A stretch of 37,162 nt of DNA from Saprospiraceae bacterium (lineage in GTDB: Bacteria > Bacteroidota > Bacteroidia > Chitinophagales > Saprospiraceae), in contig JAQXAY010000251.1 in assembly GCA_029252685.1 (NCBI GenBank), positions 1-37,162 of the forward strand. The letters are read 5' to 3'. Shown one piece after another: positions 25,939 to 34,617 of the stretch. The notes beneath the pieces are model-generated. The model was not told the origin of the DNA. It made no database searches and was given only the letters and a program-made list of their open reading frames with translations. Within the stretch, counting starts at the first letter, position 1. Every line of letters begins with the position of its first letter. The position numbers and the translations under genes were made by a program.

Positions 25939-26004
25939 CACAGATTTTAAAGAACTGAATTTAGCCAATAGGTTATTATTATTTAACAGTATAATTTCGG
26001 AAAC

Positions 26005-27120
26005 ATGATTATTGGTGTTCCAAAAGAAATAAAGAACAACGAAAACAGAGTTGCTCTTACTCCAGCAGGAGCTTATGAACTTACAAAAAGAAATCACACT
26101 GTTTACATACAATCCACAGCGGGTGTAGGTAGTGGTTTTATTGATACTGAATATATCGAAGCGGGTGCTAAGATTCTTCCGAGCATCGAAGAAGTTTACG
26201 ATATTGCAGAAATGATCATGAAGGTTAAAGAACCGATTGAATCAGAATATAAATTGATCAAAGAGGACCAGTTAGTATTTACTTACTTCCATTTTGCATC
26301 CTATAAGCCCCTTACAGAGGCAATGATCGAAAGTAAGTCTGTTTGTCTGGCCTACGAAACTGTAGAAAATACAGACAGAAGTCTTCCTCTTTTAGTGCCT
26401 ATGTCTGAAGTAGCTGGAAGAATGGCTATTCAGGAAGGTGCTAAATACCTTGAGAAACCTGTCAAAGGACGTGGTGTTCTTCTTGGCGGTGTGCCAGGAG
26501 TATCTCCAGGTCGTGTTCTTATTCTTGGTGGAGGTATTGTAGGTACACAAGCAGCGAAAATGGCTGCAGGTCTTGGTGCTGAGGTTACAATCATGGATAT
26601 CAACCTAAATCGTCTACGCCAATTGTCAGACATTATGCCTGCAAATGTAAAGACGATCTACTCCAATGCATATAACATTAAAAATGCGATCAAAGATCAC
26701 GATCTTATCGTTGGAGCAGTTCTAATACCAGGAGCTAAGGCACCAAATCTGATCACCAGAGAAATGCTGAAAGAGATGCGTGCAGGAACTGTACTTGTTG
26801 ATGTGGCGGTTGATCAAGGAGGATGTATAGAAACCTGTAAGCCAACAACACACGAAGATCCTACATATATCATAGATGATGTAGTTCACTATTGTGTTGC
26901 TAATATGCCTGGTGCTGTACCTTACACATCTACGATCGCACTTACAAATGCAACTTTACCATATGCACTCCGTCTAGCAGATAAAGGCTGGAAAGTCGCA
27001 TGTAAAGCTGATGGATCTTTAAAGAAGGGATTAAATGTCATCCATGGTGATGTTGTTTATGAAGGTGTTGCAGATGCATTTGACCTTGAACTAAAAAATG
27101 TTGACGATTATTTAAGCTAA
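26005..27120 (+). CDS. ald: Alanine dehydrogenase
   Basis: This 371-residue NAD-dependent enzyme interconverts L-alanine and pyruvate plus ammonia. It has MIIGVPKEIKNNENRVALTP at the start, K75 (VKEP), catalytic H96 (YFHFA) and D270 (VDVAVDQGG). The nucleotide-binding site is GGGIVG (175-180). GRGVLLGGVPGVSPG is the family loop. Residue numbering coincides with the well-studied bacterial enzymes. It is followed after 15 bp by ornithine aminotransferase, so the pair probably channels amino-acid nitrogen and carbon catabolism under one promoter. Confidence 0.97.
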   Translation: MIIGVPKEIKNNENRVALTPAGAYELTKRNHTVYIQSTAGVGSGFIDTEYIEAGAKILPSIEEVYDIAEMIMKVKEPIESEYKLIKEDQLVFTYFHFASYKPLTEAMIESKSVCLAYETVENTDRSLPLLVPMSEVAGRMAIQEGAKYLEKPVKGRGVLLGGVPGVSPGRVLILGGGIVGTQAAKMAAGLGAEVTIMDINLNRLRQLSDIMPANVKTIYSNAYNIKNAIKDHDLIVGAVLIPGAKAPNLITREMLKEMRAGTVLVDVAVDQGGCIETCKPTTHEDPTYIIDDVVHYCVANMPGAVPYTSTIALTNATLPYALRLADKGWKVACKADGSLKKGLNVIHGDVVYEGVADAFDLELKNVDDYLS

Positions 27121-27135
27121 ATAAAACTGATAAAT

Positions 27136-28425
27136 ATGCAGAAGGAAACAATGTCACTTAATTCTAAAGACCTAATAGCTTTAGAGGATAAATATGGTGC
27201 CCACAATTATCATCCATTACCCGTAGTCTTGGCAAAAGGAGAAGGCGTATATGTGTGGGATGCTGAAGGAAAAAAATACTTTGATTTCCTTTCCGCTTAT
27301 TCAGCTATCAACCAAGGACATTGTCATCCGCGTATTGTTCAAACTATGAAAGATCAAGCGGAAACGCTTTGTCTTACATCCAGGGCATTCTATAACGACA
27401 AACTCGGTGTTTATGAGCAATATATCACTGAGTACTTTGGCTTTGACAAAGTCCTGCCGATGAATTCAGGAGCAGAGGGTGTTGAGACGGCTATTAAAAT
27501 CTGTAGAAAGTGGGGTTACGAGAAGAAAGGAATTCCATTAAATGAAGCGATTATAGTGGTTTGTGGTCAAAACTTCCACGGAAGGACGGTAAGTATTATA
27601 TCGTTCTCTTCAGACCCTGATGCAAAAGGTAAGTTTGGACCTTACACACCTGGTTTTGAATCTATACCTTATAACGATATTGATAGTTTGAAAGCGATCA
27701 TAGACGAAAAAGCGGATAAGATTGCAGGATTCATGGTAGAACCTATTCAAGGAGAAGCGGGTGTATTTGTGCCTGATTCAAACTTCATAAAGGAATCTGC
27801 TGCTTTGTGTAATGCAAATAACATCCTTTTCATTGCAGACGAAATTCAAACTGGTATTGCAAGAACAGGTAGCTTATTGGCGATCTGTGGAGATTGTACT
27901 TGCCAAGGACATTGTGAACAACAAGAAAGTTATACAAGACCAGATATCCTTATTTTAGGTAAAGCACTATCTGGAGGAGCTTATCCTGTATCGGCAGTAC
28001 TTGCTAATGATGCAATCATGGAAGTAATCCAACCTGGCCAACATGGATCTACCTATGGAGGTAATCCGATTGCATGTGCTGTTGCTATTACTGCACTTGA
28101 TGTTGTAAAGGATGAACACCTTGCTCAAAATGCGCGTAAACTTGGAAATCAATTCCGTGCAGAAATGCAAAAATTGGTAGACAAGTTCGACATACTGAAT
28201 CTAGTGAGAGGTAAAGGTCTACTGAATGCGGTAGTTATCAATGATAGCCCGGACAGCAGCACAGCATGGGATATCTGTGTTAGACTTGCTGATAACGGTT
28301 TACTTGCAAAGCCAACCCATGGAAATATTATCCGCTTTGCTCCTCCCCTTGTTATGACGGAAGAGCAACTTATGGATTGTGTAGCCATTATAGAAAAGAC
28401 AATAGCTGAACATATCAGCGCTTAA
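27136..28425 (+). CDS. rocD: Ornithine--oxo-acid aminotransferase
   Basis: This 429-residue fold-type I class III PLP aminotransferase converts ornithine to glutamate-5-semialdehyde, linking arginine and proline catabolism. [18 protein letters not shown] (52-69), the [11 protein letters not shown] cofactor loop (109-119), [13 protein letters not shown] (233-245) and the Schiff-base K276 in [10 protein letters not shown] all fit RocD. An insertion just before the PLP lysine carries four cysteines in a C251-x2-C254-x-C256-x3-C260 pattern, which is longer than in the human or Bacillus enzyme and could bind a metal. A second in-frame Met (residue 6) is an alternative start. A strong terminator follows. 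Confidence 0.95.
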   Translation: MQKETMSLNSKDLIALEDKYGAHNYHPLPVVLAKGEGVYVWDAEGKKYFDFLSAYSAINQGHCHPRIVQTMKDQAETLCLTSRAFYNDKLGVYEQYITEYFGFDKVLPMNSGAEGVETAIKICRKWGYEKKGIPLNEAIIVVCGQNFHGRTVSIISFSSDPDAKGKFGPYTPGFESIPYNDIDSLKAIIDEKADKIAGFMVEPIQGEAGVFVPDSNFIKESAALCNANNILFIADEIQTGIARTGSLLAICGDCTCQGHCEQQESYTRPDILILGKALSGGAYPVSAVLANDAIMEVIQPGQHGSTYGGNPIACAVAITALDVVKDEHLAQNARKLGNQFRAEMQKLVDKFDILNLVRGKGLLNAVVINDSPDSSTAWDICVRLADNGLLAKPTHGNIIRFAPPLVMTEEQLMDCVAIIEKTIAEHISA

Positions 28426-28427
28426 AT

Positions 28428-28461
28428 AAAAAAGCTTCGGGCGTTTCCCGAAGCTTTTTTT
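28428..28461 (+). terminator. Terminator of ald-rocD operon
   Basis: AAAAAAGCTTCGGG, a 5-base loop and CCCGAAGCTTTTTT form a perfect stem with a T-run. Confidence 0.94.
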
Positions 28462-28473
28462 AGACTTTTATAT

Positions 28474-28501
28474 CTTTATTATAGATATACCTTTATTATA
28501 G
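28474..28501 (+). repeat. Direct 11-bp repeat in leader of TPR gene
   Basis: CTTTATTATAG occurs twice (28474-28484 and 28491-28501), period 17 bp, in the AT-rich spacer before the TPR gene. The 28462-28686 spacer otherwise shows no exact TAnnTTTG box. Confidence 0.55.
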
Positions 28502-28686
28502 TTTCAACTAATACAGTTCTTACAATAATAATTTACGGAGAATAGAGGTTTATATAATACTATTTTTTTAAATTGACTGTAGAATATTATTCACCCCCTT
28601 CTTATTAAAAAGAGCTCGTAATGACCCTAAGCAATTACTTGCATTTTTTAAGCCAAAAAATTCAATTACCAAACCAGCCATTAGCT

Positions 28687-31600
28687 ATGTTTCGATTAAA
28701 AGTTATTTTATCAAGCTGTCTGCTGAGTTTTTTGTTACAGGTCCAAGTAACAGCCCAAAAAACAGCCGTCCAGTCAGATCCTTACGAATCACTTAAATAT
28801 GCTGATCAATTATTCAATAATGGTATTTACACAGCTGCACAAAGTCAGTATGAGAAGACCATTGAGATGATCAACCCTGCTAATTCAACTACCTTTGCTA
28901 CGTACAGGAAAAATGCAGAGTTAGGTTATGCAAAATGTGCCGTGCGGCAGGATCTGCCTAATGGAGAGCGTCTGATTGAAGACTTCATTAGAACCTACTC
29001 CCCTGATCCAATTGCAAAGGATGCTCTAATTGAATTGGCCGACTTCTATTTCAACAAAAAGGAATATGAAAAAGCACTCAAATATTTCAATTCATCTACG
29101 TCCATAAACTTTGGGAAGGAAAAACAAGCAGAAATTGATTTCAAGGTCGGTTATTCCTATTTGGTTAAGAAAAACCTGAATCAAGCTGCTTCCGTTTTCA
29201 GCAGATCCCTAGACGTAGAATCTGACTACCAATATGACATTATCTACTATTATGCAATCTGTCAATTTAAACTTGGCGATTACAGGAAGGCAAATATCAA
29301 CTTCAAAAAGGTAGAGAAGTCTGTGAAATATAAATCACATGTTCCCTTTAATATTGCACAGATATACTTTGCAGAGGGAGACTACCGAAAAGTCATCGAA
29401 TACGGGGAGCCTAAACTCAATCAAAAAAGAATCCGAAACAGAAAAAATATATGCCAACTTGTAGGTTGTGCCTATTTTGAACTTGGTGATTATGAAAAGT
29501 CCCTACCCCTGCTAGAGGTTTATGAGCAAGAGAGTCAAAAACTACCCCAAGAAGATTTCTATCGACTTGGATATGTTTATTACGAGACGGGCAATTATGA
29601 GCAGGCAGCTGATAAATTCGGTGAATTGAATAACGAAAAATCTAAGCTAGGCCAATATGCTCAATTCTATTCAGGTATCTCCTACCTGAAGCTTAAGAAT
29701 AAGCGCATGGCACATATTGCCTTTGGTAAGGCAAAAGAACTAAACTTTGATGAGGAAATTGCAGACGAAGCAAATTTCAACTTTGCAAAACTCAGTTATG
29801 AGTTAGGGCGCAACCGCGAAGCATTGTCTGTCCTTCAAAACATCGAAAAAGGATCTCCCTACTTCAATGAGTCCCAAAATATCATGAGTGATATTTTTAT
29901 GAAGGATAAGAATTACGGCAACTCCATAGCAATCATGGAAAATATGGACGGCCGGTCTCCTCAATTGAAGGAAACATACCAGAAGATCAACTACCTATAT
30001 GGTCTGCAACTGTATAAAGAGGGTAAATTCGAAGAAGCACATAGACGACTATCGAAGGCCCAAAAAGATGCAGTTAGTCAAAAAACTAAGGCTGAATCAC
30101 TTTTTTGGCTTGCACAACTAGAATCTCAATTCGGCAACTCAGATGCATCCATCCGAAGCTTAAATAGCTATTTTGCCATGGGCAATGTGCTCAAGCAATT
30201 AGACGAATCCGCTTCAGTTTATAATGCGAACTATTCCATGGGATATAATTACCTAAAAAAGGCTAATTATGACATGGCTAAAAAATATTTTGAGCGAGCG
30301 GCAAAAGGCATTGAAAACAACCGATCATTCATCAAATCTGCCTACATAAAGAACGAAATACTTGGTGATAGCTATATCCGCACCGCAGATTGTTTCTTCA
30401 AAACAGGAAACTACTCTAGTGCACGCAAATATTATGACAAAGCAATCAACAAGCGTACTAGAGATTTCGTCTACGCAATCTATCAAAAAGCACAAATAGA
30501 AGGATTGCTGGATAATAAAACTGAAAAGATCTTACTCTTGGAAGAAGTATTTACTAAGTATCCAAATTCTCAATATGGAGATGATGCCATGTTTGTATTG
30601 TCTGAAACCTATTTGGAGATCAACAATAAGCAAAAAGCACTTGATGTACTCAGAGATCTTGTTGAAACTTATGGCACTAAGTCCGAATGGATAAAGACGA
30701 CCTATCTAAAAATGGGACTTATCGCATTCAATCAAGGGAATATGTATAATTCAGCAGATTATTATAAAGCTGTCTTTAGATTGAACCCAAGTCAGGAAGA
30801 AACACAGATTGCGAAGGATGCCTTAAAAGAGATCTATATTGACAACCTGGGCGACGCTACAGCATATAACAACTTCATCAAGTCTATTCCAGGTATGGAT
30901 ATCGACAATAACTTGGAAGAAGAGAATTATTACTTAGTTGCAAAGGCAAAATATGATATTGGAGAATGGGAATCTGCTATTGACAAATACACCTTCTATC
31001 TAAGCAATTATCCAAGAGGGTTTAGAGCACCAAAGGCAAGATATGAGCGTGCAGAGTCCTATTACTCAAACAAGCAGTATGATGATGCATATGGAGACAT
31101 TGAAGAAATACTAGCAGAAAATGAAGAGGTGTATATTGAACGTGCACTTGAACTAGCGCTACTTATCTCCTACGATTACAAGAAAGACTTTGAAGCTGCA
31201 TTTAATTATGCAGAAAAACTGAACGAGACCACCTTGAATAGTATGCTCAAGACAAGAGCGCAGAACTATGGGCTTGTTGCTGCATACAAAATTGGAAACA
31301 CACAGGGCGTTTCTGATATGGCAAAGCTTTTAAAAAACAATCCAGATGCAGAAGAACGCTATAAGATAAAGGCACAGCATTTCTTAGGCAAACTAGCATT
31401 TGAAAATACAGATTATGGAACCGCTCTTCAGGCCTTCCAAGAAGTTATAGATGCACCGAATGCAGATGACCGAGGAGAAGCCATGTACCTCATCGCAGAG
31501 ATTTATTACAAGCAGGGCAAATTAGAAAAGTCTGCTGAGGTGATCGATGAGATCTTCAACAATGGGTCAAACTACTACTTTACAGAAAAAGCTCTTTTGC

Positions 31601-31827
31601 TTTTGGCAAATATCTCTATAGACAATGGAGATTACTACACCGCAGAAGCAGCGCTCGAAGCATTGATCGATAATTACTCAGAAGATGAAAGCGATCCTGG
31701 ACACCTCGCCGAGGCAGAGGAAAAGCTTAAAAAAGTCAAACAACTTATTGCACAGAATAGCCGAATTGAAGACTCTGAAGACCTTCAATTTGATAATGAT
31801 AATAATGATGACGGTGGTAATGAATAG
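28687..31827 (+). CDS. Large exported tetratricopeptide-repeat protein
   Basis: This 1046-residue protein starts with a signal peptide (about 1-24, ending VTAQ). Almost all of the rest is TPR-type helical hairpins, for example DYEKSLPLLEVYEQES, NYEQAADKFGELNNE, NYSSARKYYDKAINK, KLEKSAEVIDEIFNNG. The C-terminus is an Asp/Asn-rich tail (DNDNNDDGGNE). I start it at ATG 28687, because 28621 adds 22 residues in front of a normal signal peptide. Periplasmic or surface scaffolding is likely; exact partner unknown. It lies 22 bp upstream of an outer-membrane barrel gene, and the two appear co-transcribed, suggesting a periplasmic arm acting with that barrel in envelope assembly or transport (inference). 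Confidence 0.88.
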   Translation: MFRLKVILSSCLLSFLLQVQVTAQKTAVQSDPYESLKYADQLFNNGIYTAAQSQYEKTIEMINPANSTTFATYRKNAELGYAKCAVRQDLPNGERLIEDFIRTYSPDPIAKDALIELADFYFNKKEYEKALKYFNSSTSINFGKEKQAEIDFKVGYSYLVKKNLNQAASVFSRSLDVESDYQYDIIYYYAICQFKLGDYRKANINFKKVEKSVKYKSHVPFNIAQIYFAEGDYRKVIEYGEPKLNQKRIRNRKNICQLVGCAYFELGDYEKSLPLLEVYEQESQKLPQEDFYRLGYVYYETGNYEQAADKFGELNNEKSKLGQYAQFYSGISYLKLKNKRMAHIAFGKAKELNFDEEIADEANFNFAKLSYELGRNREALSVLQNIEKGSPYFNESQNIMSDIFMKDKNYGNSIAIMENMDGRSPQLKETYQKINYLYGLQLYKEGKFEEAHRRLSKAQKDAVSQKTKAESLFWLAQLESQFGNSDASIRSLNSYFAMGNVLKQLDESASVYNANYSMGYNYLKKANYDMAKKYFERAAKGIENNRSFIKSAYIKNEILGDSYIRTADCFFKTGNYSSARKYYDKAINKRTRDFVYAIYQKAQIEGLLDNKTEKILLLEEVFTKYPNSQYGDDAMFVLSETYLEINNKQKALDVLRDLVETYGTKSEWIKTTYLKMGLIAFNQGNMYNSADYYKAVFRLNPSQEETQIAKDALKEIYIDNLGDATAYNNFIKSIPGMDIDNNLEEENYYLVAKAKYDIGEWESAIDKYTFYLSNYPRGFRAPKARYERAESYYSNKQYDDAYGDIEEILAENEEVYIERALELALLISYDYKKDFEAAFNYAEKLNETTLNSMLKTRAQNYGLVAAYKIGNTQGVSDMAKLLKNNPDAEERYKIKAQHFLGKLAFENTDYGTALQAFQEVIDAPNADDRGEAMYLIAEIYYKQGKLEKSAEVIDEIFNNGSNYYFTEKALLLLANISIDNGDYYTAEAALEALIDNYSEDESDPGHLAEAEEKLKKVKQLIAQNSRIEDSEDLQFDNDNNDDGGNE

Positions 31828-31849
31828 GTTAAAGCTAAAAGAAAAAACA

Positions 31850-33475
31850 ATGAAAAATTTAAAATATAGTTTGTTCCTGCTTGCTTTAGGTCTATGTACA
31901 GCTAGTGTACAAGCACAGGTAGATGAAGATATAACAGTAAAGACAAAATTTGAAGCTAAGCTGAATGATGCTAAGAAGTATAACATGCAGCCAAAGTTTC
32001 CAAAATCAGACACCAGTAAACAAGCACTGGATTATGAAATCGTATCCAAACTACTAGAACAACAATACGACCCACCCAAAATACGCCCAATTGCCTATAA
32101 ACTCGATAAACTACAAAAAGAGTATAAAGGAATGGCAAAGTTAGGGGCAGGTAATCCCAATACTATCCTTGGCCAGCTACAATACAGAGATGCAATCAAC
32201 AAACAATTAATCGCTGGTATAGAAATCGATCATCTCGGTAGCAAAAACAAGAATATTACGAATCAAAATTTTAGAGAAACTGCTGCTAATATCAATGGTA
32301 GCTATTTTGCCAAGCAAGGATTTCTAGCTGATGCATCCTTGGGACTCAACTCAAGAGATTTCAATTATTATGCCTACAATTTTATTGACTCTACTCAAGG
32401 CTTAGAAATTGATCCTCAAGATGCCCTGCAGCGATACACGAAGTTTGACCTTGCGGCCTCTATCAAAAATGCAGAACGAACAGTGCTGGATTTTAATTAT
32501 GCTTTAGGTTTTGACTTTTATAGATTGACTGACAACTTTGCAAGCAATGAGATTGGCTTCAATGTGGAGATGAATGCTCAAAAGTGGTTTAAAGAAAAAA
32601 GTTATTTCAATGTAGATATCGAAACAGATCTGACAAGATTTGAGGATACGTCAATACAGAATCTTCACAACTTCTTTATCCGACCAGCACTTTTATTTCA
32701 GGGATCTGTTTTCAATGCTAAAATTGGGGCAAACCTTGGTTTCTCGAATGAGGTATTCTTTCCTTTCCCAGACGTGAATGTATCTTATGAACTCCTGGAT
32801 TTCCTAACTCTATTTGCAGGTGCAGAAGGTACCTTATACAAAAACAATCTCAACAATACGTCGATATACAATCCATATATCAATACCACCTTTGATATCC
32901 AAAACACGAGTGTCTACCATTTCTTTGCAGGTGTTAAAGGTAATGTTGGTCTGTTGAATTATGATGCACAGGTAGGTTTGAAACGCGCGAATGATTTAGC
33001 TTTATTTTTGGATAATCCCGAACTTGAAAATGGATTCAGAAGAAAATTTGAAGTGCTTTATGATACTGCAACCATCTTCAATATAAACGCAACCATTAAC
33101 ACAAAAGATATCAATGGCATAGCATTTGGTGGCACGGTTGATTTAAATACATACTCCTTAAGCGTGGAAGAAAAGCCTTGGCATTTGCCAACCTTTGCCT
33201 TGAATGGTTTTGTAAAATACACCGGATTGGATAACGATCTTCAAATAAAAGCAGATCTATTCATGGAGAATGGGGTCCCTTATATCAATGACTTGGGTGA
33301 AGCAGACAATCTAAACACACTCTTCGATCTTAGTGTGAATGCAGATTATTTCTTCTCCGATAATATTGGTGTATTCCTCCAGCTAAATAATCTGGCAAAC
33401 AATAAACGGATTAGATGGAACGGATATGAGAATTATGGATTCAATATAATCGGCGGAATCAATGCCCGCTTCTAA
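31850..33475 (+). CDS. Outer-membrane beta-barrel protein partner of TPR protein
   Basis: The protein has 541 residues and a signal peptide 1-23 (MKNLKYSLFLLALGLC, VQAQ). A short linker (about 24-110, LLEQQYDPPKIRPIAYKLDKL) precedes a barrel of alternating amphipathic strands with aromatic girdles (for example FNYYAYNFID, FRRKFEVLYD) and terminal ARF, whose final Phe is the BAM recognition residue. I place the start at 31850, not at the in-frame ATG 31685, because that one lies inside the TPR gene and precedes no signal peptide. It has no plug or TonB box, so it is not a classic TonB receptor, although family assignment is uncertain. Co-transcription with the TPR gene (22 bp spacing) suggests they act together. 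Confidence 0.8.
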   Translation: MKNLKYSLFLLALGLCTASVQAQVDEDITVKTKFEAKLNDAKKYNMQPKFPKSDTSKQALDYEIVSKLLEQQYDPPKIRPIAYKLDKLQKEYKGMAKLGAGNPNTILGQLQYRDAINKQLIAGIEIDHLGSKNKNITNQNFRETAANINGSYFAKQGFLADASLGLNSRDFNYYAYNFIDSTQGLEIDPQDALQRYTKFDLAASIKNAERTVLDFNYALGFDFYRLTDNFASNEIGFNVEMNAQKWFKEKSYFNVDIETDLTRFEDTSIQNLHNFFIRPALLFQGSVFNAKIGANLGFSNEVFFPFPDVNVSYELLDFLTLFAGAEGTLYKNNLNNTSIYNPYINTTFDIQNTSVYHFFAGVKGNVGLLNYDAQVGLKRANDLALFLDNPELENGFRRKFEVLYDTATIFNINATINTKDINGIAFGGTVDLNTYSLSVEEKPWHLPTFALNGFVKYTGLDNDLQIKADLFMENGVPYINDLGEADNLNTLFDLSVNADYFFSDNIGVFLQLNNLANNKRIRWNGYENYGFNIIGGINARF

Positions 33476-33509
33476 AAAAAAGCCCCGGCCATATAGGTCG
33501 GGGCTTTTT
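33475..33509. terminator. Bidirectional terminator, barrel gene / glycosyltransferase
   Basis: AAAAAAGCCCCGGCC, an ATATA loop and GGTCGGGGCTTTTT (one G-U pair) are flanked by A- and T-runs. The barrel stop lies at its left edge and the convergent glycosyltransferase stop at 33511. Confidence 0.93.
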
Positions 33510-33510
33510 C

Positions 33511-34617
33511 TTAGAACTGCTTATATATATCGATTACTTTTTGAGCTTCCGACTCCCAATGGAGAACGTTCTTAGCCACTCTGCATTGTTCTTTTTTATT
33601 ATTATAATCTTTCGATTCAATACGTATTTGACTGATCTGATCAGCTATATGTTGGGGTTCTAATTTGTCGAGCAAATAAAAACAATCCCAATCTGCCTGC
33701 AGCGCTTTATATTCTGGGAAATCCATGTGTAATGCTGGTAGTTCTGCCTGAATATAATCAAAGGTCTTATTTGCCAAGGAATAGTAATAGGAAAGTCCTT
33801 TGTTTTCCAATAAATTAAGACCAAGATCAGCTGTCCTAAGTGGCGCTTGAAGTTCTTCTGGTCTTAAGTAACCCAAAAATTGAACACGCTGAGTAAGTCC
33901 AAGATCTTGAACGAGATCTCTTAGGTATTTGCTCAGGTCTCCTTCTCCAGCAATCACTAATTCAACTGAAGTATCCAATAAAGCGAGTGATTCAATGACT
34001 TGCTCCAAGCCTCTTCCTTCATTTAATGCACCCTGGTAGTAAAGTCTAAAAGGTATATTTACTGGGCGCTCTCCAAGTACTGGCCTTTGAACACTCAAAT
34101 TACGAATGGTTTCAAATTCAAGTCCATACCTTTTGCTAAATATTCTAGCAAGCTCAGGTCCTACGGTGTAGGCAGCATCAAATGTTGGTATAAATCTATC
34201 TCCAATGGCATTCCAAACTTTCTGTACTCCTGCCCTATCTTTCAATTCAGGCACTTCTGTAAAATACTCGTGTGCATCAAAGACAATCTTAACAGAAGGT
34301 CTTAAAAATTTCACTAAGCCTACAGCCAAAACCGTATCTAAATCTACCGCACAAATAATATCTACAGGACGAAAAAGTAGGAATACAAATAATCTAATAT
34401 TGAAAAAGCAGTAAAATAAAAAACCGCTTTCAAAGCGTGAACGAAGTCTAATCTGCTTGTAGGCCCTATTACTTAGTGACTTGGAATTTCTTTTGTGCCT
34501 ACCTACTAATTCTACAGCAAAATGAGCTCTTTGCAAACTATCGCTGATACGTTGCATGCGCTGATCATAATTCAGATCAGTAGTTACGGTCAATATGATT
34601 CTTTGTACATCAGCCAT
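33511..34617 (-). CDS. Glycosyltransferase family 4-like protein
   Basis: The protein has 368 residues and a GT-B fold. The N-terminal half begins ILTVTTDLNYDQRMQRISDSL and includes DIICAVDLDTVLA and FDAHEYFTEVPEL. The C-terminal half carries IPFRLYYQGALNEGRGLEQVIESLALL (donor-binding GR motif), VIAGEGDL, RVQFLGYL and the acidic loop LNLLENKGLSYYYSLANKTFDYI, which replaces the EX7E motif. It would transfer a sugar from a nucleotide donor onto an acceptor in surface polysaccharide or glycolipid synthesis; neither sugar can be assigned. I start it at 34617 (MADVQRI) because its ATG overlaps the recQ stop by 8 nt; the longer in-frame start at 34659 lies inside recQ. Gene pairing with recQ is unusual functionally, but the overlap implies coupling. 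Confidence 0.9.
   Translation of the reverse strand: MADVQRIILTVTTDLNYDQRMQRISDSLQRAHFAVELVGRHKRNSKSLSNRAYKQIRLRSRFESGFLFYCFFNIRLFVFLLFRPVDIICAVDLDTVLAVGLVKFLRPSVKIVFDAHEYFTEVPELKDRAGVQKVWNAIGDRFIPTFDAAYTVGPELARIFSKRYGLEFETIRNLSVQRPVLGERPVNIPFRLYYQGALNEGRGLEQVIESLALLDTSVELVIAGEGDLSKYLRDLVQDLGLTQRVQFLGYLRPEELQAPLRTADLGLNLLENKGLSYYYSLANKTFDYIQAELPALHMDFPEYKALQADWDCFYLLDKLEPQHIADQISQIRIESKDYNNKKEQCRVAKNVLHWESEAQKVIDIYKQF

Noticed and set aside
28621-28686. Longer start for the TPR protein
   Set aside because: The 22 extra residues would hide the signal peptide starting at 28687.
31685-31849. Longer start for the barrel protein
   Set aside because: It lies inside the TPR gene; the signal peptide begins at 31850.
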